Of a stretch of DNA of 64,000 nt, positions 11,472 through 23,339 are shown piece after piece. Source of the stretch: Mallotus nudiflorus. Its lineage: Eukaryota > Streptophyta > Magnoliopsida > Malpighiales > Euphorbiaceae. Where the stretch lies: assembly GCA_947683625.1 (NCBI GenBank), contig CANTUR010000039.1, positions 7,192,001-7,256,000 on the forward strand, written 5' to 3'. The first letter of the stretch is position 1; every line of letters starts with the position of its first letter. A program made the position numbers and the translations under genes. Below the pieces are notes generated by a model that worked only from the letters and a program-made list of their open reading frames with translations, had not been told where the DNA came from and made no database searches.

Positions 11472-12817
11472 GTTGGATGTAGGATTCTTGTACATTTATT
11501 AAGGTTTTGGCTAAATGAATGATGCATGACATTTGCCTGTAAAAGAAAAGGGTGAGCATTTATGCATGGAGTGGATGAAAAATCCTATGATGAAAGATGA
11601 TTATTCCTGCAAGAAACAGTGGTTAGCATATGCTTATTTACATGTATGTTATGTTTGCATGATTAAAGCTAGTTAGTTTTTCCTATATAGTGAACAAACC
11701 AATCACAAGCAAGCTTTTGATTCCGACCTTATTTCTTTATGAGGTTATTTAGTCTCTTACCTAGGTAGGTTTTGAACCTTTAGTCATTAGGGGACTATGG
11801 TTCTGCTCTCAGAACTAAGCTGTTTCAATTTATGTTGATTAAAACTAAAGGGTAAATTAAGGAACGATACTAAAATGTGTTTGAGGTAACCATATAATAT
11901 TGATGTAAAGGTTAATTATTGGGCTTTAAATGATGTCCAGAGTCTACATGCACCTGTATGCATAAGACCAAGGTCAATCAGAGGGAGCTTGAGTTCTTAC
12001 CATCATATCAATATATGATATTTTTATTGTGAGTCATCAAAGTATCGTTCGATAGTTTACAGTTTGATTTTGTCAACATAAAGGTCCACAATCTAGTTGG
12101 ATTCCTAATCCATTCATTTGATATGATAAGGATAAATGGATGATGTCTTATAGGTTTCATCATCGAGGGATGTCATTATTTGTTAGTTTAAACAGAGTAT
12201 TCAAGCTGAGGTACATGATTCTTATCATTCCCCATGCTTTAGGCTCGCACAAAGTAATGAGAATCATGTGGTCCTAAGCATGAATATTCTATGAAAATTG
12301 ACATTACGACGTCATTCGATGATAGACATAGGGAGAGTCATGTCATTTTTTAAATATTAGGTCAAACGAACAGTGTTAGGATAGGGATAGCATGCATAAC
12401 TTTATTGAATCCTAGTGGATATTACTACTAGTTTATCCACATAAGTTGAGCTAGGGTGAAAGGCTAACGGCTCTTTTAATGAGAATACCCCCATATGGCT
12501 AGTACGGACTCCAATTAGTGAGTCTAGCATTCTTTTGATAACTTGGTCACCCATCTTTAGGACTTGGGTTATAGACTCTAGTCAGATGAGTCCAGGGAAT
12601 TTACGAGTAAAGACTAAAGGTGATAATACCTTATCTTCATCGCCCCGTGACTCAAGTGAAATCATGGTGGCAATGTCATTTAGTATTATCAAGGCTTTTA
12701 GGGACCAACAGTGCACGTGTGATATGAAGCATAAATGTAGTGGTGAAGGGCTCTATACAATTAAGTATTGCATAATGAGAAATAGTCATTTTTAAGTTGA
12801 TCTCTCTTACTTAGAGG

Positions 12818-12835
12818 TCCCTAATGGAGTTGCCA
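12818..12835 (-). other. Gypsy A primer-binding site (putative)
   Basis: The minus strand reads TGGCAACTCCATTAGGGA directly after the LTR end CGCTCA plus a few bases. It resembles the TGGCGACTCC... primer sites common in Tat elements. The cognate tRNA was not checked. The 1.3 kb between here and the gag ATG is leader without a recognisable gene. Confidence 0.5.
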
Positions 12836-12838
12836 CTT

Positions 12839-14693
12839 TGAGCGACAGTTCTTATTTTTTAGGCAAATTAGTTCTGTAAGGGTCTTTTAATTTTATTTTC
12901 AAAGGACATGGTAACTTTACTGAATAGGGACAAATGATTGGTCTCGGGAAGAACGAGATGCTTTTTTTATTTTGCGGATTCGCCACCCAATTTTTAGAAA
13001 ATTAGAAAAAAGAAAGGGACAACATCGGGTCTCTCAATGAGAATTGCCCAAGCAAAGATTTCTATGTTCGGGAGATCGCATCTATTACTGTTTCTCATTA
13101 TACGATGTTTGATGTATAGCTACCGCATCACCCTAGTTTCGATAATGACAGTTTGTATAGCATTCACACAATTCATCAGATATCAGAAGATAATAAAGCT
13201 GAAGATATTACTATTACATTGCTTTCCTAATGAAATACATATAAAAGGAAAAAAAGATTGCGAAAAAGTAAATCTAATTTAGATATGATGAATTTGCAAG
13301 TTAAATACGACCATTCATATAGCTTGCTCGATCACATGAGCAATGGAATAAGCAATGGACACTCGATCATTTGAAAGAGTAAGCAAAATGTAGATGATCA
13401 TGCATGTTCGCAGTGCTTATTTATGCTATGATGATAATATAGGGGATGCATGATGTCATCACTGGACTAGAAACATGATGACTCTATTATGGGATATGAA
13501 ATTTTCATATTATTGATATTTATGATGTGATTTCATGTTTTAAAACTAGAGGATGCAAAATGATGATATGAAATTAGCATAATAAAGCATAGATTATTCA
13601 TATATCATGCAAAATTACTAGTCTCATCACACAAACACAAGAATATTCCCAAAAGCTAGTGATAATAAAATAAAATTCAATATGATAAAATGATTGTGCC
13701 AAAATAATTGTGTGGTCCACAAATTTGACTATGATTGTGTGGATTTTAAAGTTTTAGCTTCGAGGGATTATCACGCTTTCCTCATCGAGAGGTTCAAAAT
13801 AATAATAGAATGATGCTAGTTTATATACCTTTGAAGCGTGCTTTGATAAAGATGAGGCTTGGTTTGATGGAAAAGAGATCTAATCACCAAAAGAAAAAGT
13901 TGTGGGAGAGCAAAAACTATTTGGAAAGGATTTTCCAATTCCTTCGATCGGATAGATTTTTTAGTGTGTGTGTTTCCACTTGCTCCCCTCCTTAAAATGG
14001 GGTGTGAAGGTGTCTATTTATAGTGAAAAATGTGTGGAATATGATAGAGTGTGTGGCCACATGAAGTGCATATGGTCGTGCACTGAGCACATGGCCACGC
14101 ACGCACGTGCGTGCTCATGCACTCTTTCATGTGTTACACGCTCTAATCGAGGCTCACACGGGCTTTCTCGAGGTTAGTTCCTAGGGTTTTTGGGCCTTCT
14201 AGATTCATTTTTGAAGTTTTTTTTGTCAAATTCAGCCTCGATTTTAACGCATGACACCTAGGAGTGTTTATAGCTTTTGTGCACTTCTAAGCAATACGCG
14301 CTGATCCTTGAGTTGTGTTGGACCATTACAGGACCACTTTTAAAGGTTTTAGAGCCTTCTGGACTTGTTTTCAAAGTCTTTTTTATCAAAATCAATTTTT
14401 ATTTTTTCACGAAGTTGGGTCCCAATCTAATGAAATGAACACTAGCCTAACAAGTTGAGTGTTCCGTAAAAGGAATTCTTGAAATAAGCTTCTCATTGTT
14501 TTGATAATTCATATTTCATAAGGTTGGAGTATAACTTAATGGCTCAATGATCAATTTTGCACATTGGTGGGGTCGATTAGTTTTTTAAGGTTGCACACTT
14601 CAAAGGTGTTATGAATGAGAAGACTCTAGTCATCTCGAAGGTTTATTTCATCATTGGACCTTTTTTAGGAACAGTTAAATTTAAGGTATGACA
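12839..14693 (-). repeat. Gypsy A 5' LTR
   Basis: On the minus strand it starts TGTCATACCTTAAATTT (at 14693) and ends ...CGCTCA (at 12839), giving TG...CA termini and 1,855 bp. It contains a TATA box at 14014-14023 in the right orientation, and the primer site follows immediately. Sequence beyond 14693 is gypsy B coding sequence. Small ORFs inside (12535-14177) do not look genuine. Confidence 0.65.
14014..14023 (-). promoter_or_regulatory. TATA box in gypsy A LTR
   Basis: The minus strand reads CTATAAATAG, a strong plant TATA consensus, inside the LTR and pointing toward gag. Transcription would be expected to start roughly 30 bases downstream, near 13,985. Confidence 0.6.
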
Positions 14694-15700
14694 CATAGGC
14701 TAACTAATACTTTATGAGATCGATGCAGTCATAAGTATCTGTCATTTGACTATAAAGATTCCTCTTGAAGGCTAGGTCCTAACAATTCATGAAGATCAAC
14801 ACATGGCCAGACAATGCTACCAGATGGCAGTCAAACCTTAGATAGAAGCATTCCCTCTGGAATCATGGGATGTGGAGAAATAAGGAGCCAATCCTAAACC
14901 AGTTGACCAAGTCCAAACCTTACAGATCGCCAAAGGAAACACAATAAAGATCGGCAATGAGCTTGACAGCGAAGTTGAACAGGGAATAAGCAAGGTCCTC
15001 ATTAAACATTTAGGTAGCTTTGCTTCTTAAGCATCTGAGATCACTGGCATAGATCCTTAAATTGCCTTGCATAGTCTGAACATTAAACTAGGAGTAAAGC
15101 CAGTCATTTAAAAAAGAGAAACTTCTCGTATGAAAGATAAAAGGTAATCACTGAGGAAATAAAGAAATTACTGGAAGCTGGATTCATTAAAGAGATAACA
15201 CATCTAGAATGGGTAGCCAATATGGTGTTAGTAAAAAAGTCCAATGGCAAGTACAGGATATGTGTGGACTATACTGATCTTAACAAAGCATACCTTAAAG
15301 ATAGTTATTCGTTATCGATGATAGATCAACTAGTAAACTCCACAACTGTTCACTATTTATTTAGCTTTATAGATGCTGCTCAAGGGTACCAATGAAGAAA
15401 GAAGATTAGGAAAATATGTCCTTTATCACCCACAAGGGTCTTTATTACATATGTTCCAAGATCAAATCAAAAGAACATTGAGGTATATGTGGATGAAATT
15501 ATCATCAAAAGCCAACATGTAGAGCAACATTTTGATTATCTCGATCAAATTCTTCGAATACTGAACCAGTACCAGATTAAGCTTAATCTAAAGAAGTGTG
15601 TTTTCCCAGTAAAAGTAGGAAAATTCCTAGGATTTATAATATTCTATACAGTGATTAAAGCTAATCTAGAAAAATGGAGGCCATCTGTAAGATGAAAACT
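14694..15700 (+). pseudogene. Gypsy B: protease end and reverse transcriptase
   Basis: Near 14,720-14,830 the frame reads DAVISICHLTIKIP and then DQHMARQCYQMAVKP, the usual end of a Tat protease. From 15,060 comes HSLNIKLGVKPV, then an RT N-terminus with 'KSNGKYRICVDYTDLNKA'-like sequence spread over two frames. 15489-15695 has VDEIIIKSQHVEQHFDYL and LKKCVFPVKVGKFLGF (the YVDD box is altered and abuts a small deletion near 15,390-15,480). Multiple stops and frameshifts make it non-functional. Confidence 0.85.
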
Positions 15701-16610
15701 CTAGTGTCAATCAATGAGCTGTAAAAGCTCAATGGTAGAATTACAACTTTAGGGTGTTTCATCTCTTGTTCGGCCAAGAGATGTCTACTACTATTTCAAG
15801 CTTTAAAAAATTCTAAAAAGTTTGTATAGAATAAAGAGTGCTAAGTAGCTTTTGAAGACATCAAAAAAATTTTATCCTCCCTACCTCTACTCAGCCAGTC
15901 GATCCTTGAAGAAACACTATACTTATATCTCTTTATTAGTCAAGAGTCGAATGCATTAGTATTAGTGAGGGAAGATGGAAGTCAACAAAATCCAATATAC
16001 TACATCAGCAAAATACTCAGAGGTTTAGAAGTCTGGTATCCTAAATTGGATAAGTTAGCTATAGTCGTCATACACACATCCCGAAAACTCCGGCACTATT
16101 TTTAAGCTCACTCAATCATTGTAAGATCTAGCTTCCCTCTAAGGAAAATCTTACAAAGACCTAAGACATCCGAAAAACTAGTTTAATGGTTAATATTGCT
16201 CAGAGAATTTAACATCAGCTATGAACCTCGACAACAAATAAAAGCTCAATCCCTAGCGAATTTTGTATAGGAGATGACAGTAGAAGATTGTACCCCTTCT
16301 GAATGCCCAAAATGGAAGTTATACGTTGATGGAGCCTCATCCATTTAAGGATTTGGTGTCATAATCATTCTCAGAGGGCCATACAAAGTCACTATCATAT
16401 ATGTAGTTTATATAAAGTATAATGCCACTAATAATACAGCCGATTATGAAGCACTTATCATGGGATTGAAGTTAGCTACCGAGGTTAAAGCCAAGCATCT
16501 CGAGATATACTTCAATTCATAACTAGTGGTAAACTAAATATGAGGAACATACCAAATTAAAGACCCAAGCATCGCCAAATATATTAAGAAAGCCAAACAG
16601 CTCCTAAAGA
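15700..16610 (+). pseudogene. Gypsy B: RNase H region
   Basis: Around 15,890-16,110 the frame gives the RT connection/RNase H start, with LYLFISQESNALVLVRED and an 'IYYISKILRGLE' block. From 16,318 comes LYVDGASS (catalytic Asp), then YEALIMGLKLA (catalytic Glu). A second, archaeal-type RNase H of this kind is typical of Tat elements. In-frame stops are present, for example just after VDGASSI. Confidence 0.8.
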
Positions 16611-16615
16611 AGGTC

Positions 16616-18040
16616 GTGTATGATGGGGGACAATGGGAAATCATCCAAATCCCCATGAGTAAAAACTCAAAAGCATATTTATTAACCAAGTCAGCAATAC
16701 GAAATAGTCATACATTTAAAGAACTTAAGCTTACTGAGGGATCAATAAAGACAAGCACCGAGGAGGCAGAGATCATGGACATACAAGAAGTAGTAGAGTG
16801 GATAAAACTAATCATTTGGTATCTCAAGCATAAGATACTTCCACAAGATAAGCTAAAACCTCAGAAGTTAAAAATAAAAGCTTTACACTACTCCATGCGC
16901 AATGAGGAACTCTACATAAGGTCTCTCTCACATTAATAGTGTAAGTGTGTATCACCAGAAGAAGGAAATTATGTGCTTAGAGAAATTCATGGAGGGATTT
17001 ATGGAGCCTATGAACCCAATCATTCTCTAATCAGAAAGGCATTACTTCAGGTTTACTATTGGCCCACCATGTCCCGAGACGCTTAGAAACTAGCACAAGA
17101 ATGCCACAAATGTCAATAGTTTGCTTGCCTCAGCCATAAGCCCTTTAATTCTCAGCATCCAATTAAGATTCTTTGGCCTTTTAAAGTATAGGGAATGGAC
17201 ATCTGGGACCCATTTTCTACATTAACCTCCTAGAAGAAGTTCTTGATCATGGCCATAGACCATTTTACTAAATGGAAAAAAGTGGAAGCTCTACTAACCA
17301 TCATTGAAGCTCAGATTCAATACTTTTTCTAGAAAGGAATCATTTGCAGATTTGGAATACCACACACCCTAATAATAGACAATGGGAAGCAGTTTAATAA
17401 TGAAAAATTTAGGAAGTTCTATTCGGATCTTAGGATAAAGCTCTAGTATACTTCAGTAGCCCATATACAAACAAATGGCCATATAGAGGTCACCAATAGG
17501 ATCATCATACAAGGGGTAAAGAAAATATTAGACAAAAAGAAAAGGAACTGGGTCAACAAACTTAACAACGTCATTTAGGCTTATAGAACTACACCCAGAA
17601 CTTCCATAGGAGAAACACCTTTTAGACTAACTTACGGGATAGATGCAGTAATCCCAGTGGAGATTGGGTCAACAAGCTACCGAGGCACTGAGAGTCTGGA
17701 TCAGGAAGTAAATAACATCAATACTCGGATATGTCTAAACCTACTTGAAGAAAGGAGAGAGCGGGTGTCCATTGTAGTAAAAGCCTAAAAATAGAGGGTC
17801 ATGGAATATCATAACTAATATGTCTGCCCAAGAAAGTTCAAAGTCAGAGATTGGGTACTTAGAATAGCTGACATTAGCAAAGGTAACTCTGGCATAGGCA
17901 AACTTAGACCAAATTTGGAAGGCCCTTAGCAAGTCCTTAAGAAGATGACCAAATGGACAAACAATATCAAGGATAAATAGGGAAAAGAACTACCTTGATA
18001 TTAGAACTTGAACAATCTTTAAAAATATTATCAATAAATG
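16616..18040 (+). pseudogene. Gypsy B: integrase
   Basis: 16616-16936 is the linker. An H2C2 zinc finger region lies around 16,990-17,115 (HGGIYGAYEPNHS, YYWPTM, CHKCQ). The catalytic core shows MDIW...F, AIDHFTKW, the RFGIPHTLIIDNGKQF block and ETPFRLTYGIDAVIPVEIG. The end near 17,990-18,030 is LNNLKKYYQ-like. Stops at more than ten places show long decay. Confidence 0.85.
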
Positions 18041-18179
18041 TACTCTCAATTTTGGAGAATGAACTGCTTTATTTATTTTTCATAATACTAAGTTATAGAG
18101 TATTGCATTACAAAAATAAAGAGAAAATTATCGATCAAGTAATTTATAATTGAGTATTGGGAAGCTTAGTAGAAAGAAG

Positions 18180-20068
18180 ACTCATATCTTGAGACTCAGA
18201 CATAGAGGTTGGATTAGATCCAGTGAAGATAGCACTAGTAGACATCTCCCTAGTAGGCCTTGAATCCCCTAGTTTCTCAGAAGATGATTTATCGATAGTA
18301 GACTTGGTTGATCTTTTGGGATTCTTCGACTGCCTGGAAGAGGCCTTGCTCCGAGCATCTTTTTCGACAGCAACTCAAGCTAGATTAGTAGGTGTTATTC
18401 TATCAAAGTCTGAAAAGTCCAGATTTGAGTGTTGACCGAGCAAGACTCTCCAACATTCAGACTTGTAAACTTTAAGAAACCCCATGACCATATTTTGGTA
18501 GCTTTTCTTATCATCCTCATGGGATTTCTCCACCTCATCAAGTCTTTTCTCTAATACCACAATCCTGGAGTCTTGCCCCTTAATTTTTTTATGTAAGTTG
18601 GTCTTGACTAAGCTCAAACTCTTCCACCCTTTTTTGGCTCGCCTTAGCCTTAGATCTCAACTTAACATGCTTGGTTTGGCAAAGTTCCAATGCCACCTTC
18701 GCCTTTTCCAGTCTCTTTTCGAAGTCGATAGCTATGATGCCAACCTCTGTCTCTTTTAGGGTATACTGGCTCTTAAGATAATAATAGTTGTCCTTAGCCA
18801 ATAATAGAGCCTAAGTCATCTGAAAGAAAAGAAAATCATCATCAATATGGGTACACATGAACACAAATTAAATGAAGTGAAAGATAATTACCTTCAATTA
18901 ATGTCCTATTATGGAGTTGTATAGCTCCTCCTTGTCTACATCCATCCAATGTTGGATGTCTTGAGAAAGTCGAAGAGACTCAAAATATTGATCCCTTACT
19001 TAAGCATTCAGGATAGTTGGAGGCTTCATCTTTTTTAGAATCCAATACCTCATGTTCGGACATCTGGATAACTTTGGACGCTTGACAAAAACCTCCTCAC
19101 ATAACTCTTTAGCATCTGAGTCCTTATTTAGGGATCGTTTCCTCTAAACCTCATATTTCTCCATCTGAGAAGTTTTAGCCACGACTTTTCCTTTCTAGCT
19201 GGGTGTAACTTTAGCTGAGATCTTTAGAGCAAGCAGCTCAAAAGTATAAGAAGAAATATGTATATCCTTCTAAATCTCTAACTGGTCATCTACAAATTGA
19301 ATCCTGTTTGCAAATGCAAAAAAGTCAGCTATCTACAAATAAAAAGAAAAGAACAGAAGTCAAAGTAATACCTTTCGAATCTTAGAAATTACCACTGACA
19401 TGTATGTGATTAGGGCAGATTCTCTGGAGATCTCTCTGAGATAAATTTTTGACAGATGTTACATCAGCTATGTCATTGAGATAAAGCTTCAAAACCATCT
19501 CCATATCCTCACTAGATAACCTTGAAGGATGCTTCACCTTGTGGCAATCGTCAAACCACATCTACTAAATGTGGACAAAGTTTGAAAGATGTTCAATAAT
19601 AAAAAGTTTATGCCTCCACTTCTTATGGAGGTCCGGAAGCTTTATAAAGAGGCTATGGTTTAGAATAGCAGATAGGGAGAACATCAACTCTCCCTTTTTC
19701 TTATTCAAGCTATAGAGATACCAGAGGTTATCTAGGTCTGGTTCTCTACCCTCCCTATGCATCAACTTTATAAAATCGATCAAGATCCGATGGCTATTGG
19801 GATGAAGTTGCCCATGAGCTATGTTATATATATTCAGAAAGCTCCTAACGAAGGGATCTAAAGGGAACTTCAATCCCCCTTCTAATTAGTCGAAGTATAC
19901 CACTAATCTATCAAAATCTAATAGAGGAGTGTGGGCTTTAAAGTTTTTATCTACTTTATGCAGAGGGAAATCTGCTAGAATACTAAAGTGTTTCTTATAC
20001 CACTTTAACATGTTTTCATCTACCCTAGAGATGAACAAGTCTAAACTGACTTACTTTCGAGGAGCCAT
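18180..20068 (-). pseudogene. Gypsy B: antisense extra ORF (putative gypsy-type transposon domain)
   Basis: It lies between integrase and 3' LTR on the strand opposite to pol. The ATG at 20068 opens MAPRK then a stop; the frame continues to 19565. The 19565-19873 part contains FPLDPFVRSFLNIYNIA and HGQLHPNSHRILIDF, matching the plant 'putative gypsy type transposon' domain (Pfam Transposase_28 as I recall it). 18375-18801 encodes two Lys/Glu-rich coiled-coil segments. Such antisense extra ORFs are known in Tat elements; their role is unknown. This copy carries stops. Confidence 0.75.
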
Positions 20069-20490
20069 AAATCCTATTAAAAAACTACAAAGGGGAAGAA
20101 TATAGAGAAGAGAAAAAACTTCACCTGGGAAGGAAAATACAAGCTTGCGAAAAAGGGGAAGAAGACACAAAGAACATGCGAAGAGAAAATTTAGTAAGAA
20201 AATGAGACAACAGAAAAGCGAAAATGCAACAAGTAGAAGGGTTTAATCTATTTAAAGAGCAGCGAAAGGTTCTGGAATGACTATTACTGCCCTCATAGTC
20301 ATTTTTGCCTCTCTCATAACATCAAGGGTAATTCCACTAATCAAGTAGTTATTTATTATGGCAGCTGAAATATCTCATCTTCTAACACACGAATAGACAT
20401 GATGGTTACACAGTTCAAAATTCAAAGGAAAGTCAAAACACGTGGCGGTTGATAATTCCGCTCCCCTCGTTGCCAGTTGTCCCCTTTATC

Positions 20491-20760
20491 GACACTTAAG
20501 TCACGCTTCTAATGCACCAGAATTTCTAGTCCAATGACTGAAGCTGGCACCCTCAAGTCACTTTAATAGTACTGAGGTTCAACACTTAATCGGCGCTTCT
20601 ATTGCATCGAGATTCTAAGTCCAGTGACAGAAGCTAGCACTTAGGTCACTTCGATAGTACTGAGGTTCGGCACTCGGGCCATGCTTTTAATGCACTAAGA
20701 TTATACGGCATTTGGGTCATGCTTTTAATGCACCGAGCATCAAGAATCCAGTAACGACTG
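20491..20760 (+). repeat. Degenerate minisatellite in gypsy B 3' UTR, unit about 90 bp
   Basis: Unit 1 spans about 20491-20580 and unit 2 about 20581-20669. Two shorter units follow, each with 'gcttttaatgcac' or 'gcttctaatgcac' and a 'gtactgaggttc' block. It lies 250 bp upstream of the polypurine tract. Confidence 0.75.
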
Positions 20761-20999
20761 GTTTTGTCAGATTGTATCTATACTGACGGGTTAATCCCTC
20801 GAGTCGTTTCTATAACATTAAGCATTTTTTATTGCAGGTTTTATGCACTTAGTCCAACTAGCATTTTGATAATACTCTGATACGGTGTCTCCAAGACTCA
20901 GTACTGAGCATAGTCTCTTCCTTTGTGACTGAGGCTGGCCACCTCAAATCACCCTTCCATATCAAACCCGAATACATCAGACATAAATATACGAACATA

Positions 21000-21011
21000 C
21001 TTTTGGGGGAT
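21000..21011 (+). other. Gypsy B polypurine tract
   Basis: ACTTTTGGGGGA immediately precedes the 3' LTR, the typical plus-strand priming site for LTR retrotransposons. Confidence 0.65.
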
Positions 21012-21430
21012 ACTCTTAATATCTCATATACATATTCCTATTTAACTAATAAGGTCTTTATTTTTCTATAGAGGGGTTGCTTGTAGAAGGATAACACCTA
21101 AAATAAATAGGAAAATATTCTCATTTAATAAGACTTCGAGATAGGAAGAAACACTCTCCTAATAGGCATATGACTTTTATCAAAAAGAAATCATATTTAT
21201 CTCAAATTTGAGCATTACTATTCTTATAAATATGACCTCATATCTCTCATTCTCATTTATTTGATTGTTTTCATACTTTTTACTCTTTTTATCTCTCTAA
21301 AACTCTTTTTATATTATTTGAATTAAGCATCGGAGTGTTTGTGGGATCCTTCCAACCTTTCACCTTACCCTTCTTTAATTCTTTACAGGGTTCTAATTTA
21401 AGTGTTCTAAAAACAAGTTATCAATTCACA
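21012..21430 (+). repeat. Gypsy B 3' LTR (right end approximate)
   Basis: It starts TACTCTTAATATC (TG mutated to TA) after the polypurine tract. It contains TATAAATA near 21,215 and the 'gcatcggagtgtttg' block near 21,330 that is common near the R/U5 part of Tat LTRs. The exact 3' end was not determined. Confidence 0.55.
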
Positions 21431-23206
21431 TTCACAAAAGATTATTTGCGATCATTAATTACTTTTAGTCACTGTAATCTTTTAGCCAAAAAGCATATTA
21501 CTATAATGGACAACCGTAAAAATGGTCGCTAAAAACTTGTGGCAACCACTTTTTAACTTTTAGCGATTAGTTTTTTCTTTGTTAATTAAAGACTTTTTTA
21601 AGTAGTATCCATTTATACTAAATTCAAATTTTTTTAATTTCATATCCAGTCGTATCGCCAAAACAAATTGCATCATAAATTGTAAACCCTAGTTTTGTGC
21701 TTTTACCTGGGGCTTTTTACTGTCTAATTTAATGTGCTTTTAATATTTTTTTTAAACTAAATTTTGAATATAATGGTTTGTACTTTTACATATCAAATCA
21801 AATTATTTTTGTTTTCTAATCCACTTTCAAACTCATTAATGACAGGTGGATTTTCTTAAAACTTTTATTGTGGTGCGGGTGTATATATATATATATATAT
21901 AATCGTTAAATTTATGAATCTAGTAATAAACATTTATGACAATAAATAAATAAATAGATATTTATCTACCACTTAAACAATTAATGTTAAAGTTTATAAA
22001 TATAGATATAAGAAGAGTATAATATTTACACAAATATTTCCAATAATATTTTGAACCAACACCTACCTCCCCATGTCTTGAAAGCTTCAAAATTTAAATC
22101 AAGGTATGTGTCTATATATATAAAGTTTTTTTTATTTGATTTATTTTAGTAAATAATTTTACTTTTTCAATCTTTTTTCTTGCATAAACATTTTTATGGT
22201 GTGATTCTTTTTTAAAATTTTATTGGTAAAGGAGTAAAGATAAAATGTTGCTCCCCCCTCCCTCCCAAAAACAAAAGTTTATTGGTCTAAAAACATTAAA
22301 TCTTTTCAACTTGTTTAGAATACTTTTTAAATCGTCTCTCATGAGCTATGTAAGTGACAAAATATATAAATATTTTGTTTAGGAGATCAAGGATTAAATT
22401 ATCATTCTCTTATCTTCTCTATTAGTGGTGTTAAAATTTAATTACTTGATCTAGTTGTTAAAAAATATATATATATACTTTTAAAAATCTTATTAAAAAT
22501 ATCCAAATTTGACAAATTAGTTGTAAATATAGCCCAAGATTTATTTTGGTCAAAAGTGAATATGAAAGTGCTGATATGACATCTTAAGTAGCATTGTTGA
22601 TGTAGGACCTAAGTCACATCAATTAAATATTTATATAAAAATATAAAATATTTTCAATTTGTAGTAATTTTGTCTCAAATTTATAATTTTGGTATAAATA
22701 TCTTAATTTTATTAAATACATTATATTTTATTATTAAATATGTAATATTTAGTAACTACAGTAATACTCAAATTATCCAATTATTTTTGTAATTTATTAA
22801 AATTTCAAAAATATACATTATACATTTATCACTAAAATGTATTAGTCTAATTACTAAAGTATTTCAAATTAAAGGAATATTTACATAATTAATAAAATAT
22901 TTACATAATTTTATATTTAACAATTAACTTATTTATTATTTAAATATAAAAAATTAAATGTGTATTATTTATTTAATACCAAAATGTTATTTTCATATTC
23001 GAAACTTAAAATGACAAGTAAATTGCTTATATTTGAATTTGTGTTCAATATTAATTAATTCATGAAAGTATAATTATTTTTGTTATATATATATATATAA
23101 ATGATCCATCTTCAGAAATGTTTTGTGATCCATGAATAGAAAGCGCCCACTCAGCTAACTTGTGAGCCGTATAATTAATAGATGTAGCAACACCAAGAAA
23201 AAAGAA
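21431..23206. other. AT-rich intergenic stretch without a recognisable gene
   Basis: I see only AT-rich sequence, short TA runs (about 21,883-21,901 and 23,084-23,099) and a 'ggtcgctaaaaac...agcgatt' motif near 21,520-21,570 that could be a transposon end. No ORF of note occurs on either strand. Confidence 0.5.
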
Positions 23207-23265
23207 AGACTGAAAAAAACAGTAGGAAAATGATGAATGTCATCAATCATATTAAATTGAATGCC
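23207..23265 (+). repeat. Direct repeat, left copy flanking MULE 1
   Basis: About 59 bp (agactgaaaaaaacagtagg ... gaatgcc) recurs at 25554-25611 with a few changes. The two copies flank the transposon at 23340-25516. Confidence 0.8.
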
Positions 23266-23339
23266 TTTAATGTAGTGTGGCCTTCCTTCCAAATTTGTAG
23301 CGTGCCCATCCTAATGTACTGTTTGCCTATTAATTATCA

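Larger units (their letters stand above)
7187..14693 (-). mobile_element. Tat-type Ty3/gypsy element A, 5' portion
   Basis: Minus-strand order from the right is 5' LTR (12839-14693), primer site, untranslated leader, gag (ATG at 11471), protease and RT. RNase H and integrase are missing because the element is cut at 7187. RT motifs (MPFRLKNAGATYQR, VYIDDM) are of the gypsy Tat type. The right LTR end abuts a broken protease region of plus-strand gypsy B, so A probably inserted into B. Confidence 0.8.
14694..21430 (+). mobile_element. Tat-type Ty3/gypsy element B, 3' portion
   Basis: Plus-strand order is end of protease, RT, RNase H, H2C2 zinc finger, integrase, an antisense extra ORF, tandem-repeat 3' UTR, polypurine tract and 3' LTR. 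All ORFs are broken by stops. The 5' part (LTR, gag, most of protease) is absent because gypsy A sits at its left edge. The right end of the 3' LTR is approximate. Confidence 0.85.
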
